Positions 1-7,778 are shown, counted from the stretch's first letter. The stretch is DNA of 64,000 nucleotides from Leucobacter chromiireducens subsp. chromiireducens (GCF_016758255.1 NZ_QYAD01000001.1:310001-374000); one strand, 5' to 3'. Made by a program: numbers and translations. Notes: generated by a model from the sequence alone, not told the origin.

Positions 1-1
1 C

Positions 2-346
2 TGGCTGCTGAGCGGACTCCGCCGCCCGAAGAGCACAGTTGTGACCATCCCGCGCGTCGCGGAGACGTCCCCCGCACTGGTGGCTGGGCCGAGTGGCGCT
101 CAGCTGGCCAGCCCTGCCGCGCAAGCGACGGCCGCTCCGCACGCGCGGCACGAGGCGATTGCGAGCAGCGATCCTCATCCACCAACTTCAGATCGCGAGT
201 ACCAACTGCGTCAGCGCGAACTTGAACTTCGCGAGCGTGAGCTTGAACTCCGTGAGCGCGAGCTCACCTTTGCCCAGGAGCGCCGGGACGACTGGCCCGA
301 CGCGTTCCTCCACGACGTCACCTCATCCAAGCGAAGCGAGGCCTGA
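2..346 (+). CDS. C-terminal part of a protein cut by the window edge, coiled-coil tail
   Basis: The frame is open from base 2, so the 5' end lies outside the window; 114 codons are visible. The first visible residues (WLLSGLRRPK) look like the end of a membrane segment with a basic stop. A low-complexity Ala/Pro linker follows, then a strongly charged run with repeated RELELRE units, which suggests a short coiled coil, and a DDWPDAFLHD tail. The stop lies 3 bases before the ATG of the next gene, so the two are probably co-transcribed. A parallel gene order at 34.6 kb suggests this may be the tail of an S26B signal peptidase, but no catalytic residues are visible. The function is not recognised. 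Confidence 0.5.
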   Translation, partial: WLLSGLRRPKSTVVTIPRVAETSPALVAGPSGAQLASPAAQATAAPHARHEAIASSDPHPPTSDREYQLRQRELELRERELELRERELTFAQERRDDWPDAFLHDVTSSKRSEA

Positions 347-349
347 TCC

Positions 350-1243
350 ATGCGAACCTTCGAACACGTTGCCGCGCCGGCACGGGTGCTCACGGTCGAC
401 TCCTCAGACGGGCTGTCGACTCGCGGCCGGATCATCGCCGGCTTCCTCACGGTGCTCCTGTTGCTCGGCCTGGGCGTGGGGCTCGCCTTCGCGGATGCGC
501 TCCCCACGCTGGGCGGCCGAGCGAATACCAGTGGCGCGGCGGCGAGCCCGGATCCCGAGCGAAAGGGGCTGTCGCGAGCTGACGCGTCGACGGCCGCCGG
601 CACCGAGGTGCTCCCTGCGAGCGTGGTCACCGCGCAGTGGGACGGCCCCGCCGTGCACCTCGACTGGACCGGCGCCGAGTACGCCCGGGCCGAGACCACC
701 TTCATTGGCGACCGCACGGCCTCTCCGGGTGACCGCGTTGAGCGCACGCTCAACGTTGTGAACGCTGGGCCTGGCGCGGGCGTTGCCGCGGTGACGCTCG
801 ACCTCGCCGAAGTGATTCCACCCGGAGCCGCGAACCCGCGGCTCGCCGAAGACGTCACCCTGTTCTGGAACATCGGCGGTGTGACGGGCAGCGACACGTT
901 CGCAGCGCTCAACTCGGCAGACCGCGTGAGCGTCGCCGAGCTCGCGATCCCCGCGGGCGAGACCGTCCCGGTGACCGTCGGCTTCGCCATGGATGCGGCC
1001 GTTGAGGGATCGCGCTCGGCTGGCGGGGACTCCACGATCCTCAGCTTCGACGTGGGCGTCAACCTCACGGGCGAGACCGCGCCGCCAGAGACCCCCAAGC
1101 TCGCCATCACGGGTGCGACCGGAATCCTCGCACTGATCTGCATCGCCGGGGCACTCATCTTGCTGGGCATCCTGCTCGTCGTACTCCGGCGTCGCCGCGA
1201 CACCCGCGAGGACGCAGAAATCTCGGAGTCATTCCCCGGCTGA
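350..1243 (+). CDS. Cell-wall-anchored surface protein with LAITG sorting signal
   Basis: This 297-residue protein has a hydrophobic segment near residues 27-49 (signal or anchor helix), then a roughly 170-residue extracellular region. That region has a conserved-looking stretch (TFIGDRTASPGDRV, TLNVVNAGPG) typical of Ig-like or DUF11-type folds. The C-terminus has LAITG (residues 251-255), a hydrophobic helix and an Arg-rich tail. LAxTG is the motif used by class E sortases of Actinobacteria, so covalent attachment to peptidoglycan is inferred. It starts 3 bases after the preceding partial gene. No sortase gene is in the window. The biological role is unknown; a structural or adhesive surface component is likely. 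Confidence 0.75.
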   Translation: MRTFEHVAAPARVLTVDSSDGLSTRGRIIAGFLTVLLLLGLGVGLAFADALPTLGGRANTSGAAASPDPERKGLSRADASTAAGTEVLPASVVTAQWDGPAVHLDWTGAEYARAETTFIGDRTASPGDRVERTLNVVNAGPGAGVAAVTLDLAEVIPPGAANPRLAEDVTLFWNIGGVTGSDTFAALNSADRVSVAELAIPAGETVPVTVGFAMDAAVEGSRSAGGDSTILSFDVGVNLTGETAPPETPKLAITGATGILALICIAGALILLGILLVVLRRRRDTREDAEISESFPG

Positions 1244-1260
1244 TGCCCAGATCGGGTCCG

Positions 1261-1266
1261 TAGGCT
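1261..1266 (+). promoter_or_regulatory. -10 hexamer TAGGCT, leaderless arrangement
   Basis: TAGGCT ends 7 nt before the ATG at 1274, where the transcription start is expected to coincide with the start codon. No ribosome binding site fits in that gap. Confidence 0.4.
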
Positions 1267-1273
1267 CGGCCCC

Positions 1274-1651
1274 ATGACTGATCCCTATGCGCAAGACGCA
1301 GCGCGCGCGCAGCGACTCAGCCGCGGGGTCGGGCGTTTCATGCACCGGTGGCGAGAGCGGATTCGCCGCCGCCCGTGGCTGAACGTCCTGTACCGCGTAC
1401 TCGTCACCGTGCTGGGGCTCGCCATCGTGGTGATTGGTCTCATCCTGGTGCCGCTGCCCGGGCCTGGCTGGCTCATCGTCTTCCTGGGACTCACCCTGCT
1501 CGGCACCGAGTATTCCTGGGCGCGCCGGATGCTTGGCTGGCTGCGCCGCGTGCTGGCCCGGTTCTGGGAGCGCTGGAACGCGTGGCGGGCGGAGCGCCGG
1601 GCGCGACGCGAGGAACGCGATCGTGCGGCGGGCAGCGCCGCGGTCTCCTAG
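1274..1651 (+). CDS. PGPGW-motif small membrane protein (TIGR02611 family)
   Basis: This 125-residue protein carries the diagnostic PLPGPGW motif (about residues 58-64) between two transmembrane helices (about 42-57 and 62-78). A basic N-terminus and a very Arg-rich C-terminal tail (RAERRARREERDR) flank them. The family is widespread in Actinobacteria and has no established function. The start is chosen at ATG 1274, preceded by TAGGCT at a leaderless distance. Transcription ends at the 24-bp hairpin directly downstream, shared with the convergent DUF4870 gene. Confidence 0.85.
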   Translation: MTDPYAQDAARAQRLSRGVGRFMHRWRERIRRRPWLNVLYRVLVTVLGLAIVVIGLILVPLPGPGWLIVFLGLTLLGTEYSWARRMLGWLRRVLARFWERWNAWRAERRARREERDRAAGSAAVS

Positions 1652-1662
1652 ACAGCGCAGAT

Positions 1663-1712
1663 ACACCACAGGGCAGGGCCCGAACCTTGGTTCGGGCCCT
1701 GCCCTGTGGTGT
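1663..1712. terminator. Bidirectional terminator, 24-bp perfect stem
   Basis: Arms 1663-1686 and 1689-1712 are perfect reverse complements with only two bases between them. The hairpin sits between convergent genes ending at 1651 and 1731, so it probably stops transcription from both sides. Confidence 0.85.
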
Positions 1713-1730
1713 GCGATCTCGCGTGCGTTG

Positions 1731-2424
1731 TTACTTGATGAACGGCACGTTGAAGATGAAGCCGGGCTGCTCGCCGCGACGGTATCCCTCGGGGGCCTTC
1801 GCCGCCGCGATGATGTGGAAGATGAAGAGCACGAAGGAGCCGATGCCGAGGATCACGGCGAGGAAGCCGCCAATGAAGGGCAGCGCACCGAGAATCCAGG
1901 TTGCGATGCCGACGCCGACACGCAGCAGCGAGAAGTTGAGGTTCTCGCGGTGGTACGCGAACGACGCCGCGTGGCCCTTGTCTTTCTCAACGAAGAAGAA
2001 GATCAGCGCGGGGATCCAGATGAAGAACACCGACAGCCAGTAGTTCAGCGTGATGTTGCTCACCGGGTCGCCCACGGGCTGCTGGTAGCCGTAGGGCGCC
2101 TGCGGGGCGCCGGGGGGCGGCGCCTGGTACTGGCCCGCTGCGGGCGGAGCCTGGTACTGGGGGGGCGCCGTACTGCGGCGCTGCCGGAGCCTGAGGGGCT
2201 GCGGGTGCCTGGTACTGCGGCGCGGCAGGTGCCTGCGGGAACTGGGGCGCCTGGGGCACCTCGGGCGCCGCGGGCGCCTGGGGCACCTCGGGCGCCTCGG
2301 ACTGCGGTGCCGCGGGAACCTCGGGTGCTGCGGGGACCTCAGGGACCGCGGGCGCGGCTACCTGCTCAGCAGACGTTTCCGCGTTCGGCTGGCCGTCCTG
2401 TCCCTCGGGGGGCAGCGTGCTCAT
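1731..2424 (-). pseudogene. DUF4870 membrane protein with Pro/Ala-rich N-terminus, frameshifted at a G7/C7 run
   Basis: Two overlapping minus-strand frames together make one protein. The N-terminal frame starts at ATG 2424 and gives a long Pro/Ala/Gln-rich cytoplasmic region (APAAPQYGAPP). The second frame gives a canonical DUF4870 domain with three hydrophobic helices (NYWLSVFFIWIPALIFFFVEK, ILGALPFIGGFLAVILGIG, FIFHIIAAAKA) and ends at 1731. The frames switch at seven consecutive G (2159-2165 on the plus strand). With six, the reading continues in phase through APQYQAPPAAGQYQAPPPG and YGYQQPVGDPVSN, giving about 230 residues. The run length is therefore either a sequencing or assembly error, a real inactivating insertion, or a phase-variable tract. 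Function of DUF4870 proteins is not established. Confidence 0.8.
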
Positions 2425-2563
2425 GTCGATCTCCTCTGTGCGTACGAACTGGGTACGAGATTACCGCAGGCTGGCGAACGCACGGTAGCTTCCTCGGCGA
2501 ACTCTCGGTGCCGAGCGGTCACATGCAGTGGGCGCGGAAGCCTCCGTGCGAAGCGAATCCTGC

Positions 2564-3256
2564 CTAGAACACGTCCGGGCTCGGCGCCGCAGTGTGCAGG
2601 ATCGACACGTCGGCGTGGCGGTCGAAGCGGTAGCCCGTGCCGCGCACCGTGCGCACGATGTCCTGGTACTGAGCCAGCTTCACGCGCAGGCGGCGGATGT
2701 GCACGTCGATCGTGCGCTCACTCGGGGTGTCCTCCTCAGGGGCGTCCTGCCAGAGCGACGAGATGAGCTCCTCGCGGCTGACCGTGCGGCCCTCGCGCAG
2801 CACGAGGTACTGCAGCAGCTCGAACTCGCGGAACGTGAGCGCTGCGGGAACGTTGTCGAGCAGTACGCGCTTGCGGGACAGATCGAGCGTGACGCCGCTT
2901 GCGGCGCGATCCTGCTCTGCTGCTTCGTGTTGCTTCTGGCGGGCGTGCGCTGCCGGATCGCCGAGCGCGAGGCGCACGACGTCTACGTCGCGGCCACCGG
3001 TCTGCTCGGGCGCGAGCGCCACGGCAGCGTAGGTCTCCGCGGTGGGGGCGAGCTGGGCGACGAGGCGCTTGATCTGCGTGACGATCTCGCCGAGGCGGGG
3101 ATCGCCGTCTGCGATCTTGTCATCCGCGAGCCCAACGTAGAGCGCGAAGCCGCGCACCTCGGTGCCCTCGGGCACGTTGCGGTCGGGCGTTGCCGGCGCG
3201 GGGAGTGCCGAGGTGAGGTCGGGGCGGGCGCTGCGGAGAGTCTGGGTGGTGCTCAT
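2564..3256 (-). CDS. Winged-helix transcriptional regulator, OmpR/PhoB-type DNA-binding domain
   Basis: This 230-residue protein ends in a complete OmpR/PhoB winged-helix domain: the LTFREFELLQYLV core, a VSREEL turn, the TIDVHIRRLRVKL recognition helix and the wing VRGTGYRFD. The N-terminal half is not a canonical phospho-receiver domain; no Asp-Asp-Lys pattern is visible, so control by a sensor kinase is uncertain. The start is chosen at ATG 3256, because AAGGA lies about 9 nt upstream; an in-frame ATG nine codons earlier lacks a comparable site. The promoter at 3540-3568 leaves a leader of about 280 nt that carries two micro-ORFs. Such regulators often control their own gene, but the target is unknown. 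Confidence 0.8.
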   Translation of the reverse strand: MSTTQTLRSARPDLTSALPAPATPDRNVPEGTEVRGFALYVGLADDKIADGDPRLGEIVTQIKRLVAQLAPTAETYAAVALAPEQTGGRDVDVVRLALGDPAAHARQKQHEAAEQDRAASGVTLDLSRKRVLLDNVPAALTFREFELLQYLVLREGRTVSREELISSLWQDAPEEDTPSERTIDVHIRRLRVKLAQYQDIVRTVRGTGYRFDRHADVSILHTAAPSPDVF

Positions 3257-3356
3257 GATGATGATGTCCTTGAGTGCTGTCACTCCGCGTTCGCGGAGCG
3301 GGCCTCTGCTTCGATGCGGAGGCGGTGAGTGCGGGTGAGCGCTGGGGCCGTGTGGC

Positions 3357-3455
3357 TCAGTGCTCAGGGGAGGCGACGGGCTCGATCTCGAGCTGGCCGC
3401 AGGTGAAGACGCGTTTCAGAAGCGGTTCACATGCACATTCGACAGCGCATGACAC
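3357..3455 (-). CDS. Candidate 32-residue Cys-containing micro-ORF, or 3' half of a frameshifted small gene
   Basis: This GTG-started frame encodes 32 residues beginning MSCAVECACEPLLKRV, with cysteines at 3, 7, 9 and 19 and an acidic C-terminus (GQLEIEPVASPEH). Nearly all codons from CEPLL onward end in G or C, a strong coding signature for this genome. It overlaps the upstream micro-ORF in the +1 frame by 29 bases. Removing one base near 3431-3434 would join both into a single protein of about 58 residues. Two other genes in this window show single extra bases, so a frameshifted single gene is plausible. It is not recognised as a known family. Confidence 0.4.
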   Translation of the reverse strand: MSCAVECACEPLLKRVFTCGQLEIEPVASPEH

Positions 3456-3531
3456 CCCGACCGGCCATCATCATGCCGGTCTGCCCAATGTTCACCTCGA
3501 AGGCGGACTGGGGACGAATGGTGTCATACAT
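3427..3531 (-). CDS. Candidate leaderless 34-residue micro-ORF upstream of the winged-helix gene
   Basis: ATG 3531 lies 8 nt after a -10-like hexamer (CTTAAC, 3540-3545) that sits 17 bp from a perfect TTGACA, so translation could begin on a leaderless transcript. The 34 residues (MYDTIRPQSAFEVNIGQTG, then a Met-rich stretch ending RCRMCM) include a terminal CxxC. Codon third positions are mostly G/C. The stop overlaps the next micro-ORF. It could be a leader peptide that regulates the downstream regulator gene, an independent small protein, or the 5' half of a frameshifted zinc-ribbon-like gene. Confidence 0.4.
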   Translation of the reverse strand: MYDTIRPQSAFEVNIGQTGMMMAGRGVMRCRMCM

Positions 3532-3539
3532 AAGGGACA

Positions 3540-3568
3540 GTTAAGCAAAGCATTGCGCCGGGTGTCAA
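3540..3568 (-). promoter_or_regulatory. Promoter TTGACA-17-CTTAAC
   Basis: On the minus strand a consensus TTGACA (3563-3568) is spaced 17 bp from CTTAAC (3540-3545). It reads toward the micro-ORFs and the winged-helix gene. Confidence 0.55.
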
Positions 3569-3582
3569 CCCGTGACGAAATA

Positions 3583-3628
3583 TGACGCCCCGTGACGTGC
3601 CGGCGGGGCCGGTCGTCACGGGGCGTCA
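3583..3628 (-). terminator. Hairpin downstream of upp
   Basis: Arms 3583-3597 and 3614-3628 form a perfect 15-bp stem with a 16-base loop. It lies 22 bases past the upp stop codon. There is no clear U tract. Confidence 0.7.
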
Positions 3629-3649
3629 GGAGACTGGTGGGGCTGCGCG

Positions 3650-4282
3650 CTATGCGGTGCCGTAGAGCCGGTCGCCCGCGTCGCCGAGGCCGGGAACGAT
3701 GTACGCGTGTTCGTCAAGGCCCTCGTCGAGTGCGCCGAGCACGAGCGTCACCTTGCGGTCGCCAGCGGCCTCGCGGATCGCCTCAACACCCTCAGGGGTG
3801 CCGAGCACGCAGATCGCGGTGACGTCGTCCGCACCGCGATCGAACAGGAACTTGATGGCGCCTGCGAGCGAACCGCCCGTCGCGAGCATCGGGTCGAGCA
3901 CGAAGCACTGGCGGCCCGCGAGCGACTCGGGGAGGCGCTCGGCGTACGTGGTGGGGAGCAGCGTCTCCTCGTCGCGCACCATGCCGAGGAAGCCGACCTC
4001 AGCGGTGGGGACGAGCTTCACCATGCCCTCGAGCATGCCGAGACCCGCGCGCAGGATGGGCACGATGAGCGGCAGCGGCTCGCTCAGGCGCACACCCGTG
4101 GTGGGCGACACTGGGGTCTGGATCTCGTGGGGCTCGACGCGCACCTCGCGCGTGGCCTCGTAGGCAAGGAGCGTCATGAGCTCCTCGATGAGGAGGCGGA
4201 AGGTGGGCTGCGGCGTTTTCGCGTCGCGGAGCACCGTCAGCTTGTGGGTGATCAGGGGATGGTCCGCAACGAAAACTCGCAT
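3650..4282 (-). CDS. upp: Uracil phosphoribosyltransferase
   Basis: The 210-residue product transfers uracil onto PRPP to make UMP in pyrimidine salvage, in the cytosol. The type I phosphoribosyltransferase PRPP loop is seen as [11 protein letters not shown] (residues 128-138), and the family C-terminus [12 protein letters not shown] (197-208) closes the uracil site. The length and the N-terminal [13 protein letters not shown] are typical. ATG 4282 lies 6 nt after a TAGAAT -10 on the minus strand, so the mRNA is probably leaderless. The gene diverges from tadA with only 17 bases between the two start codons. Confidence 0.97.
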   Translation of the reverse strand: MRVFVADHPLITHKLTVLRDAKTPQPTFRLLIEELMTLLAYEATREVRVEPHEIQTPVSPTTGVRLSEPLPLIVPILRAGLGMLEGMVKLVPTAEVGFLGMVRDEETLLPTTYAERLPESLAGRQCFVLDPMLATGGSLAGAIKFLFDRGADDVTAICVLGTPEGVEAIREAAGDRKVTLVLGALDEGLDEHAYIVPGLGDAGDRLYGTA

Positions 4283-4299
4283 GCGCCTATTCTAATGTC
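4283..4299. promoter_or_regulatory. Bidirectional promoter with one shared -10 core, both mRNAs leaderless
   Basis: The 7-bp core TATTCTA (4288-4294) reads as TATTCT toward tadA and as TAGAAT toward upp. Exactly 6 nt separate each hexamer from its start codon (GTG 4300 and ATG 4282). There is no room for a ribosome binding site on either side, and no obvious -35 element in either direction. Confidence 0.65.
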
Positions 4300-4773
4300 G
4301 TGCCCACCATCCCTCCATCACCCGCGGAGATCTCCGCGATGGAACTCGCGCTCGCTGAGGCCCGCGCGGCAGCTGCCGACGGCGAAATTCCGGTCGGCGC
4401 GGTCGTGCTGGGGCCGGATGGTGCGGTGCTCGGCACGGGACGCAACGCGCGTGAATCAGATCCGGATCCTACGGGGCACGCCGAGATCATCGCCATTCGG
4501 GCGGCGGCGCGCGCGCTGGGAGACCGGGTGCTGTCGGGCTGCACGCTGGTGGTCACACTGGAGCCCTGCACGATGTGCGCGGGCGTGATCCTTGCGGCGC
4601 GCCTGCCGCGCGTGGTGTTTGGTGCGTGGGACGAGAAGGCGGGCGCGGTCGGCAGCCAGTACGATCTGCTGCGCGACGGCCGGCTGCCCCACCCGGTACC
4701 CGAGGTCGTCGCAGGCGTACGGGAGGCCGAGTCGGTGGAGCTGCTGCGCGCATTCTTCGCGGCCCGCCGCTAG
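4300..4773 (+). CDS. tadA: tRNA(Arg) adenosine-34 deaminase
   Basis: TadA deaminates A34 of tRNA-Arg(ACG) to inosine, needed to decode CGN codons. The zinc and catalytic motifs are complete: H60-A-E62 (Glu is the proton shuttle) and P89-C90-T-M-C93. Length (157 residues) and the core GEIPVGAVVL are typical. GTG 4300 is chosen because TATTCT sits 6 nt upstream in a leaderless configuration. The alternative ATG 4339 has GGAG nearby and would give a 144-residue protein, still with both motifs. It shares its promoter region with divergent upp. Confidence 0.95.
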   Translation: MPTIPPSPAEISAMELALAEARAAAADGEIPVGAVVLGPDGAVLGTGRNARESDPDPTGHAEIIAIRAAARALGDRVLSGCTLVVTLEPCTMCAGVILAARLPRVVFGAWDEKAGAVGSQYDLLRDGRLPHPVPEVVAGVREAESVELLRAFFAARR

Positions 4774-4833
4774 CCCGCCGCCTCCCCGCCTACTCACCCG
4801 GCGGGGGGAATCAGGGCGGGGCGGGGCGGCTGG

Positions 4834-5931
4834 TTAGGCGCGCGGGGCGACCGTGACCGGCTCGGGGGCAAAGGCCACCTGCACCGGGTCCCCAGCGCGG
4901 AAGTCGGCGTCGGCGCCATGCTGCGAGGCGGCTGTCGTACCATCCGCAAACTGCACCACCGTGCGCCGGATCGCGCCGAGGAATCCGCTCGATACGACGG
5001 TTGCCGTGCGCGCATCCTCAGCGTTCACCGCAGAGCTCAGCGTCGGCGTGAGGCGCACGTGCTCGGGCCGCACAAACGCGGTGACCCGCGCCCCGGCAAC
5101 CCCGGTCGATTCAGCGGGCGCCGCAACGAGCGGCAGCGTCTCGCCGCGCACCACCACGCGATCCCCGGCGAGCTCACCGTCGAGGCGGTTCGACAGCCCA
5201 ACGAAGTCTGCAACGAACGCCGACGCCGGGCGCCGGTACAGCTCCTCGGGCGTGCCGAGCTGCGCGATTCGCCCCGCCTCCATCACGGCCACCCGGTCGG
5301 AGATTGCGAGGGCCTCCTCCTGATCGTGCGTCACGAATACCGTGGTCATGCCGAGTTCGGTCTGGATGGCGCGGATCTCATCGCGCAGGCGCACACGCAC
5401 CTTCGCGTCGAGTGCGGAGAGCGGCTCATCGAGGAGCAGAGCGCGCGGCCGTGTGACGAGGGCGCGCGCAAGCGCCACACGCTGCTGCTGGCCGCCCGAG
5501 AGTTCGTGCGGGAAGCGGCTTGCGAGGTGGGACAGCCCCACGACCTCGAGCATCTCGCCGACTCGCGTGCGGCGGTCGGGGCGGGGGAGACGGCGCATGT
5601 CGAGGCCGAACTGCACGTTCTGCGCCACGGTGAGATGCGGGAAGAGCGAGTACTGCTGAAACACCATGCCGATGTCGCGTCGGTTGACCGGCAACTCGGT
5701 GACGTCCTCCTCGCCGATCGAAACGCTGCCCGATGTGACCTGCTCGAGTCCGGCGAGGCAGCGCAGCGCAGTTGTCTTGCCGCAGCCGGACGGGCCGAGC
5801 AAACACACAAGCTCGCCCGGCTCAAGCGCAAGATCGACGCCGTGCAGCACGGTGGTGCTGCCATAGGTTTTCGTCACGTCCGTGAGCCGCACGGCCTCAC
5901 CGGTCATCTGTGTGCGGGACTTAGCGGGCAT
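4834..5931 (-). CDS. ABC importer ATP-binding protein with TOBE-type C-terminus (Fe/polyamine/phosphonate class)
   Basis: This 365-residue ATPase has Walker A GPSGCGKTT (residues 46-54), Q-loop FQQYSLFPHLT, signature LSGGQQQRVALARAL, Walker B LLLDEP, and the H-loop VTHDQEEAL. About 120 further residues form the regulatory TOBE-like domain (VRPEHVRLTP). It powers the importer formed with the two permeases and lipoprotein upstream. The start at ATG 5931 overlaps the permease stop by 11 bases; ATG 5907 is an alternative. The substrate cannot be fixed from sequence; ferric iron, polyamine, thiamine and 2-aminoethylphosphonate systems all share this architecture. Confidence 0.9.
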   Translation of the reverse strand: MPAKSRTQMTGEAVRLTDVTKTYGSTTVLHGVDLALEPGELVCLLGPSGCGKTTALRCLAGLEQVTSGSVSIGEEDVTELPVNRRDIGMVFQQYSLFPHLTVAQNVQFGLDMRRLPRPDRRTRVGEMLEVVGLSHLASRFPHELSGGQQQRVALARALVTRPRALLLDEPLSALDAKVRVRLRDEIRAIQTELGMTTVFVTHDQEEALAISDRVAVMEAGRIAQLGTPEELYRRPASAFVADFVGLSNRLDGELAGDRVVVRGETLPLVAAPAESTGVAGARVTAFVRPEHVRLTPTLSSAVNAEDARTATVVSSGFLGAIRRTVVQFADGTTAASQHGADADFRAGDPVQVAFAPEPVTVAPRA

Positions 5932-6883
5932 GAGCGGACTCCTCGGCGGATAGCGGAACGAAGGGGGAGCTGAGGGACGCGGCCGAGCTGGCGGATCCCG
6001 ATGGAGTGATGGGGCCTGGTGCGCCGTGGGCGCCAGCAACCGCGGGCGCGTGCGGATTGGGGCGCGCACCCCGAGCGCGGGAGCCCGAGCGGGCCCGCGG
6101 TGGCCCGCCCACGCCGCTCACTGCGAGCAGCACGAGGAACACCACGATGAGCGAGAGCAGTGACACGGCAACGGCGACGAACGGATCGGACTTCGACAGC
6201 TGGAGGAGCGCCGTCTGCAGCGTGATGCGGTTGAGCAGCGAGGAAACCGTGAACTCGCCAAGCACGATCGCGGTGGTGAGCAGCGCTGCTGCGAGCAGCC
6301 CGCGCCGCGTGCCGGGAGCAATGACGCGCACAAGGACGGTGCCCCACCCAGCGCCCAGCGACCGGGCCGCTTCGGCGCGCACTCGCGCGTCCATGCTCGT
6401 GAGGTCGGCCACGATCGCCCGGTACGCGAAGGGGAGCACGAGCACCCCGTACGCGAGACTCAGCGTCCACACTCCCGAGCCGAAGGCCTGGCCGAGCACG
6501 CGATAGATCGGCGCGAAGCCGACCACGAGCACGATTGCGGGGATGGCGATCGGCAGGATGGTGAGCAGATCAAGCGCTCGCTGCAGGCGCGGAAAACGCA
6601 GGTGCACGAGCACGATGGTCGGGAAGAACAGCAGCAGCACGAGCGCGAGCGTCAGCACGGCGAGGAGCAGCGAGTTTCCGAGCCCCTCGAAGAGCACGCG
6701 ATACACGCGTTCCTTGGCGGGGTCGAAGAGCGCGAGCCAGTGCTCGGTGCCGTACCCGCCCGCGGTGCGGCGTAGCGTGAACTCGAGCATGGCAACGAGT
6801 GGGATCAGGAAGACCGCGCCGATCACCGCGATTACCGTGCGTGCGAGGGCGGGACTCGGCCGCCCGGGCGTGCGCGCGCTCAT
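5921..6883 (-). CDS. ABC importer permease, second subunit
   Basis: About six hydrophobic helices are visible, and the cytoplasmic EAA loop contacting the ATPase is EAARSLGAGWGTVLVRVIAP. The C-terminus after the last helix is long and Pro/Ala/Arg-rich, which is unusual. ATG 6883 is chosen over ATG 6892 because it gives a 4-base ATGA overlap with the upstream permease stop. It is the third gene of a four-gene operon and should pair with the first permease as a heterodimer in the membrane. Confidence 0.9.
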   Translation of the reverse strand: MSARTPGRPSPALARTVIAVIGAVFLIPLVAMLEFTLRRTAGGYGTEHWLALFDPAKERVYRVLFEGLGNSLLLAVLTLALVLLLFFPTIVLVHLRFPRLQRALDLLTILPIAIPAIVLVVGFAPIYRVLGQAFGSGVWTLSLAYGVLVLPFAYRAIVADLTSMDARVRAEAARSLGAGWGTVLVRVIAPGTRRGLLAAALLTTAIVLGEFTVSSLLNRITLQTALLQLSKSDPFVAVAVSLLSLIVVFLVLLAVSGVGGPPRARSGSRARGARPNPHAPAVAGAHGAPGPITPSGSASSAASLSSPFVPLSAEESAHAR

Positions 6884-7725
6884 CGCTGCCACCGCGCAGC
6901 ACGGGCCATCAGTCGGCCGTAGCCGAGCATCACGAGCGCCATCACGAGGATCATGCCAAGTGCGAGCACCCCGGCCGACGCCTGCTGGCTCGCCCCGGTC
7001 TCGCCAATGAGAGCGGCGCGGATCTGCAGGGGCACGATCTGCGATCCCTGGCTGATGAGAGCAGCCGCGGTCGCATACGAGGAGAACGCGTTCGCGAAGA
7101 GGAGCAGGAGCGAACCGAGGAACGCGGGGGCCAATACGGGGAGCCCGACTCGACGCCAGTAGGCGCCGCTGCCGCCACCGAGCGAGGCGACTGCCTCAGA
7201 CCAGTCGGGGCGCAGCGCGAGCACGGCTGGCAGGAATGTGATCACCATGAGCGGCACCTGGAAGTAGAGGTAGGGCAGGAACAGGCCGGGCAGCTCGTAG
7301 AGCCAGACGCCCGAGGCGAAGATGTCGACGCCGAACTGCTCGCGCAGCGTCACGGTGATGAGGCCCTGGATGCCGATCGTCGCGATGAACGCGAACGCGA
7401 GCATGACACCGCCGAACTGGGCGAGCACCGAGCTTGCGGCATCGATGACGCGGCGGAGTGGCCCGTTCTCGGGCAGCGCGGCGAGCGCCCAGCAGAGCAC
7501 GGCGCCGACGATGGCGCCGACGACTGCGGTGAGCGCGCTCACCCAGACGCTCGCACCGAACGCGGAAAGCGTTGCGGGTTCGGTGAGCACTGCGAGGTTC
7601 GAGAACGAGAAGCCGTTCGGCCCGAAGAAGCCGCTCGCGATTGCGAGCAGGGCGGGCACGGCGAGAAAGAGCAGGATGTACAGGACGAACGGCGTGAGGC
7701 CGAGCGCCGGCAGGATGCGTCGCAT
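6880..7725 (-). CDS. ABC importer permease, first subunit
   Basis: This 281-residue integral membrane protein has about six helices, beginning with TPFVLYILLFLAVPALLAI. The EAA loop is seen as EAVASLGGGSGAYWRRVGLP. It forms the translocation path with the following permease. It lies 53 bases downstream of the substrate-binding lipoprotein gene and overlaps the next permease by 4 bases, so the operon order is binding protein, permease, permease, ATPase. Confidence 0.9.
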   Translation of the reverse strand: MRRILPALGLTPFVLYILLFLAVPALLAIASGFFGPNGFSFSNLAVLTEPATLSAFGASVWVSALTAVVGAIVGAVLCWALAALPENGPLRRVIDAASSVLAQFGGVMLAFAFIATIGIQGLITVTLREQFGVDIFASGVWLYELPGLFLPYLYFQVPLMVITFLPAVLALRPDWSEAVASLGGGSGAYWRRVGLPVLAPAFLGSLLLLFANAFSSYATAAALISQGSQIVPLQIRAALIGETGASQQASAGVLALGMILVMALVMLGYGRLMARAARWQR

Positions 7726-7778
7726 GGGAGAGCGCGGGGGTGGGGCGCCGAACGGGTCGGCGCCCCACCTGATCCGGC

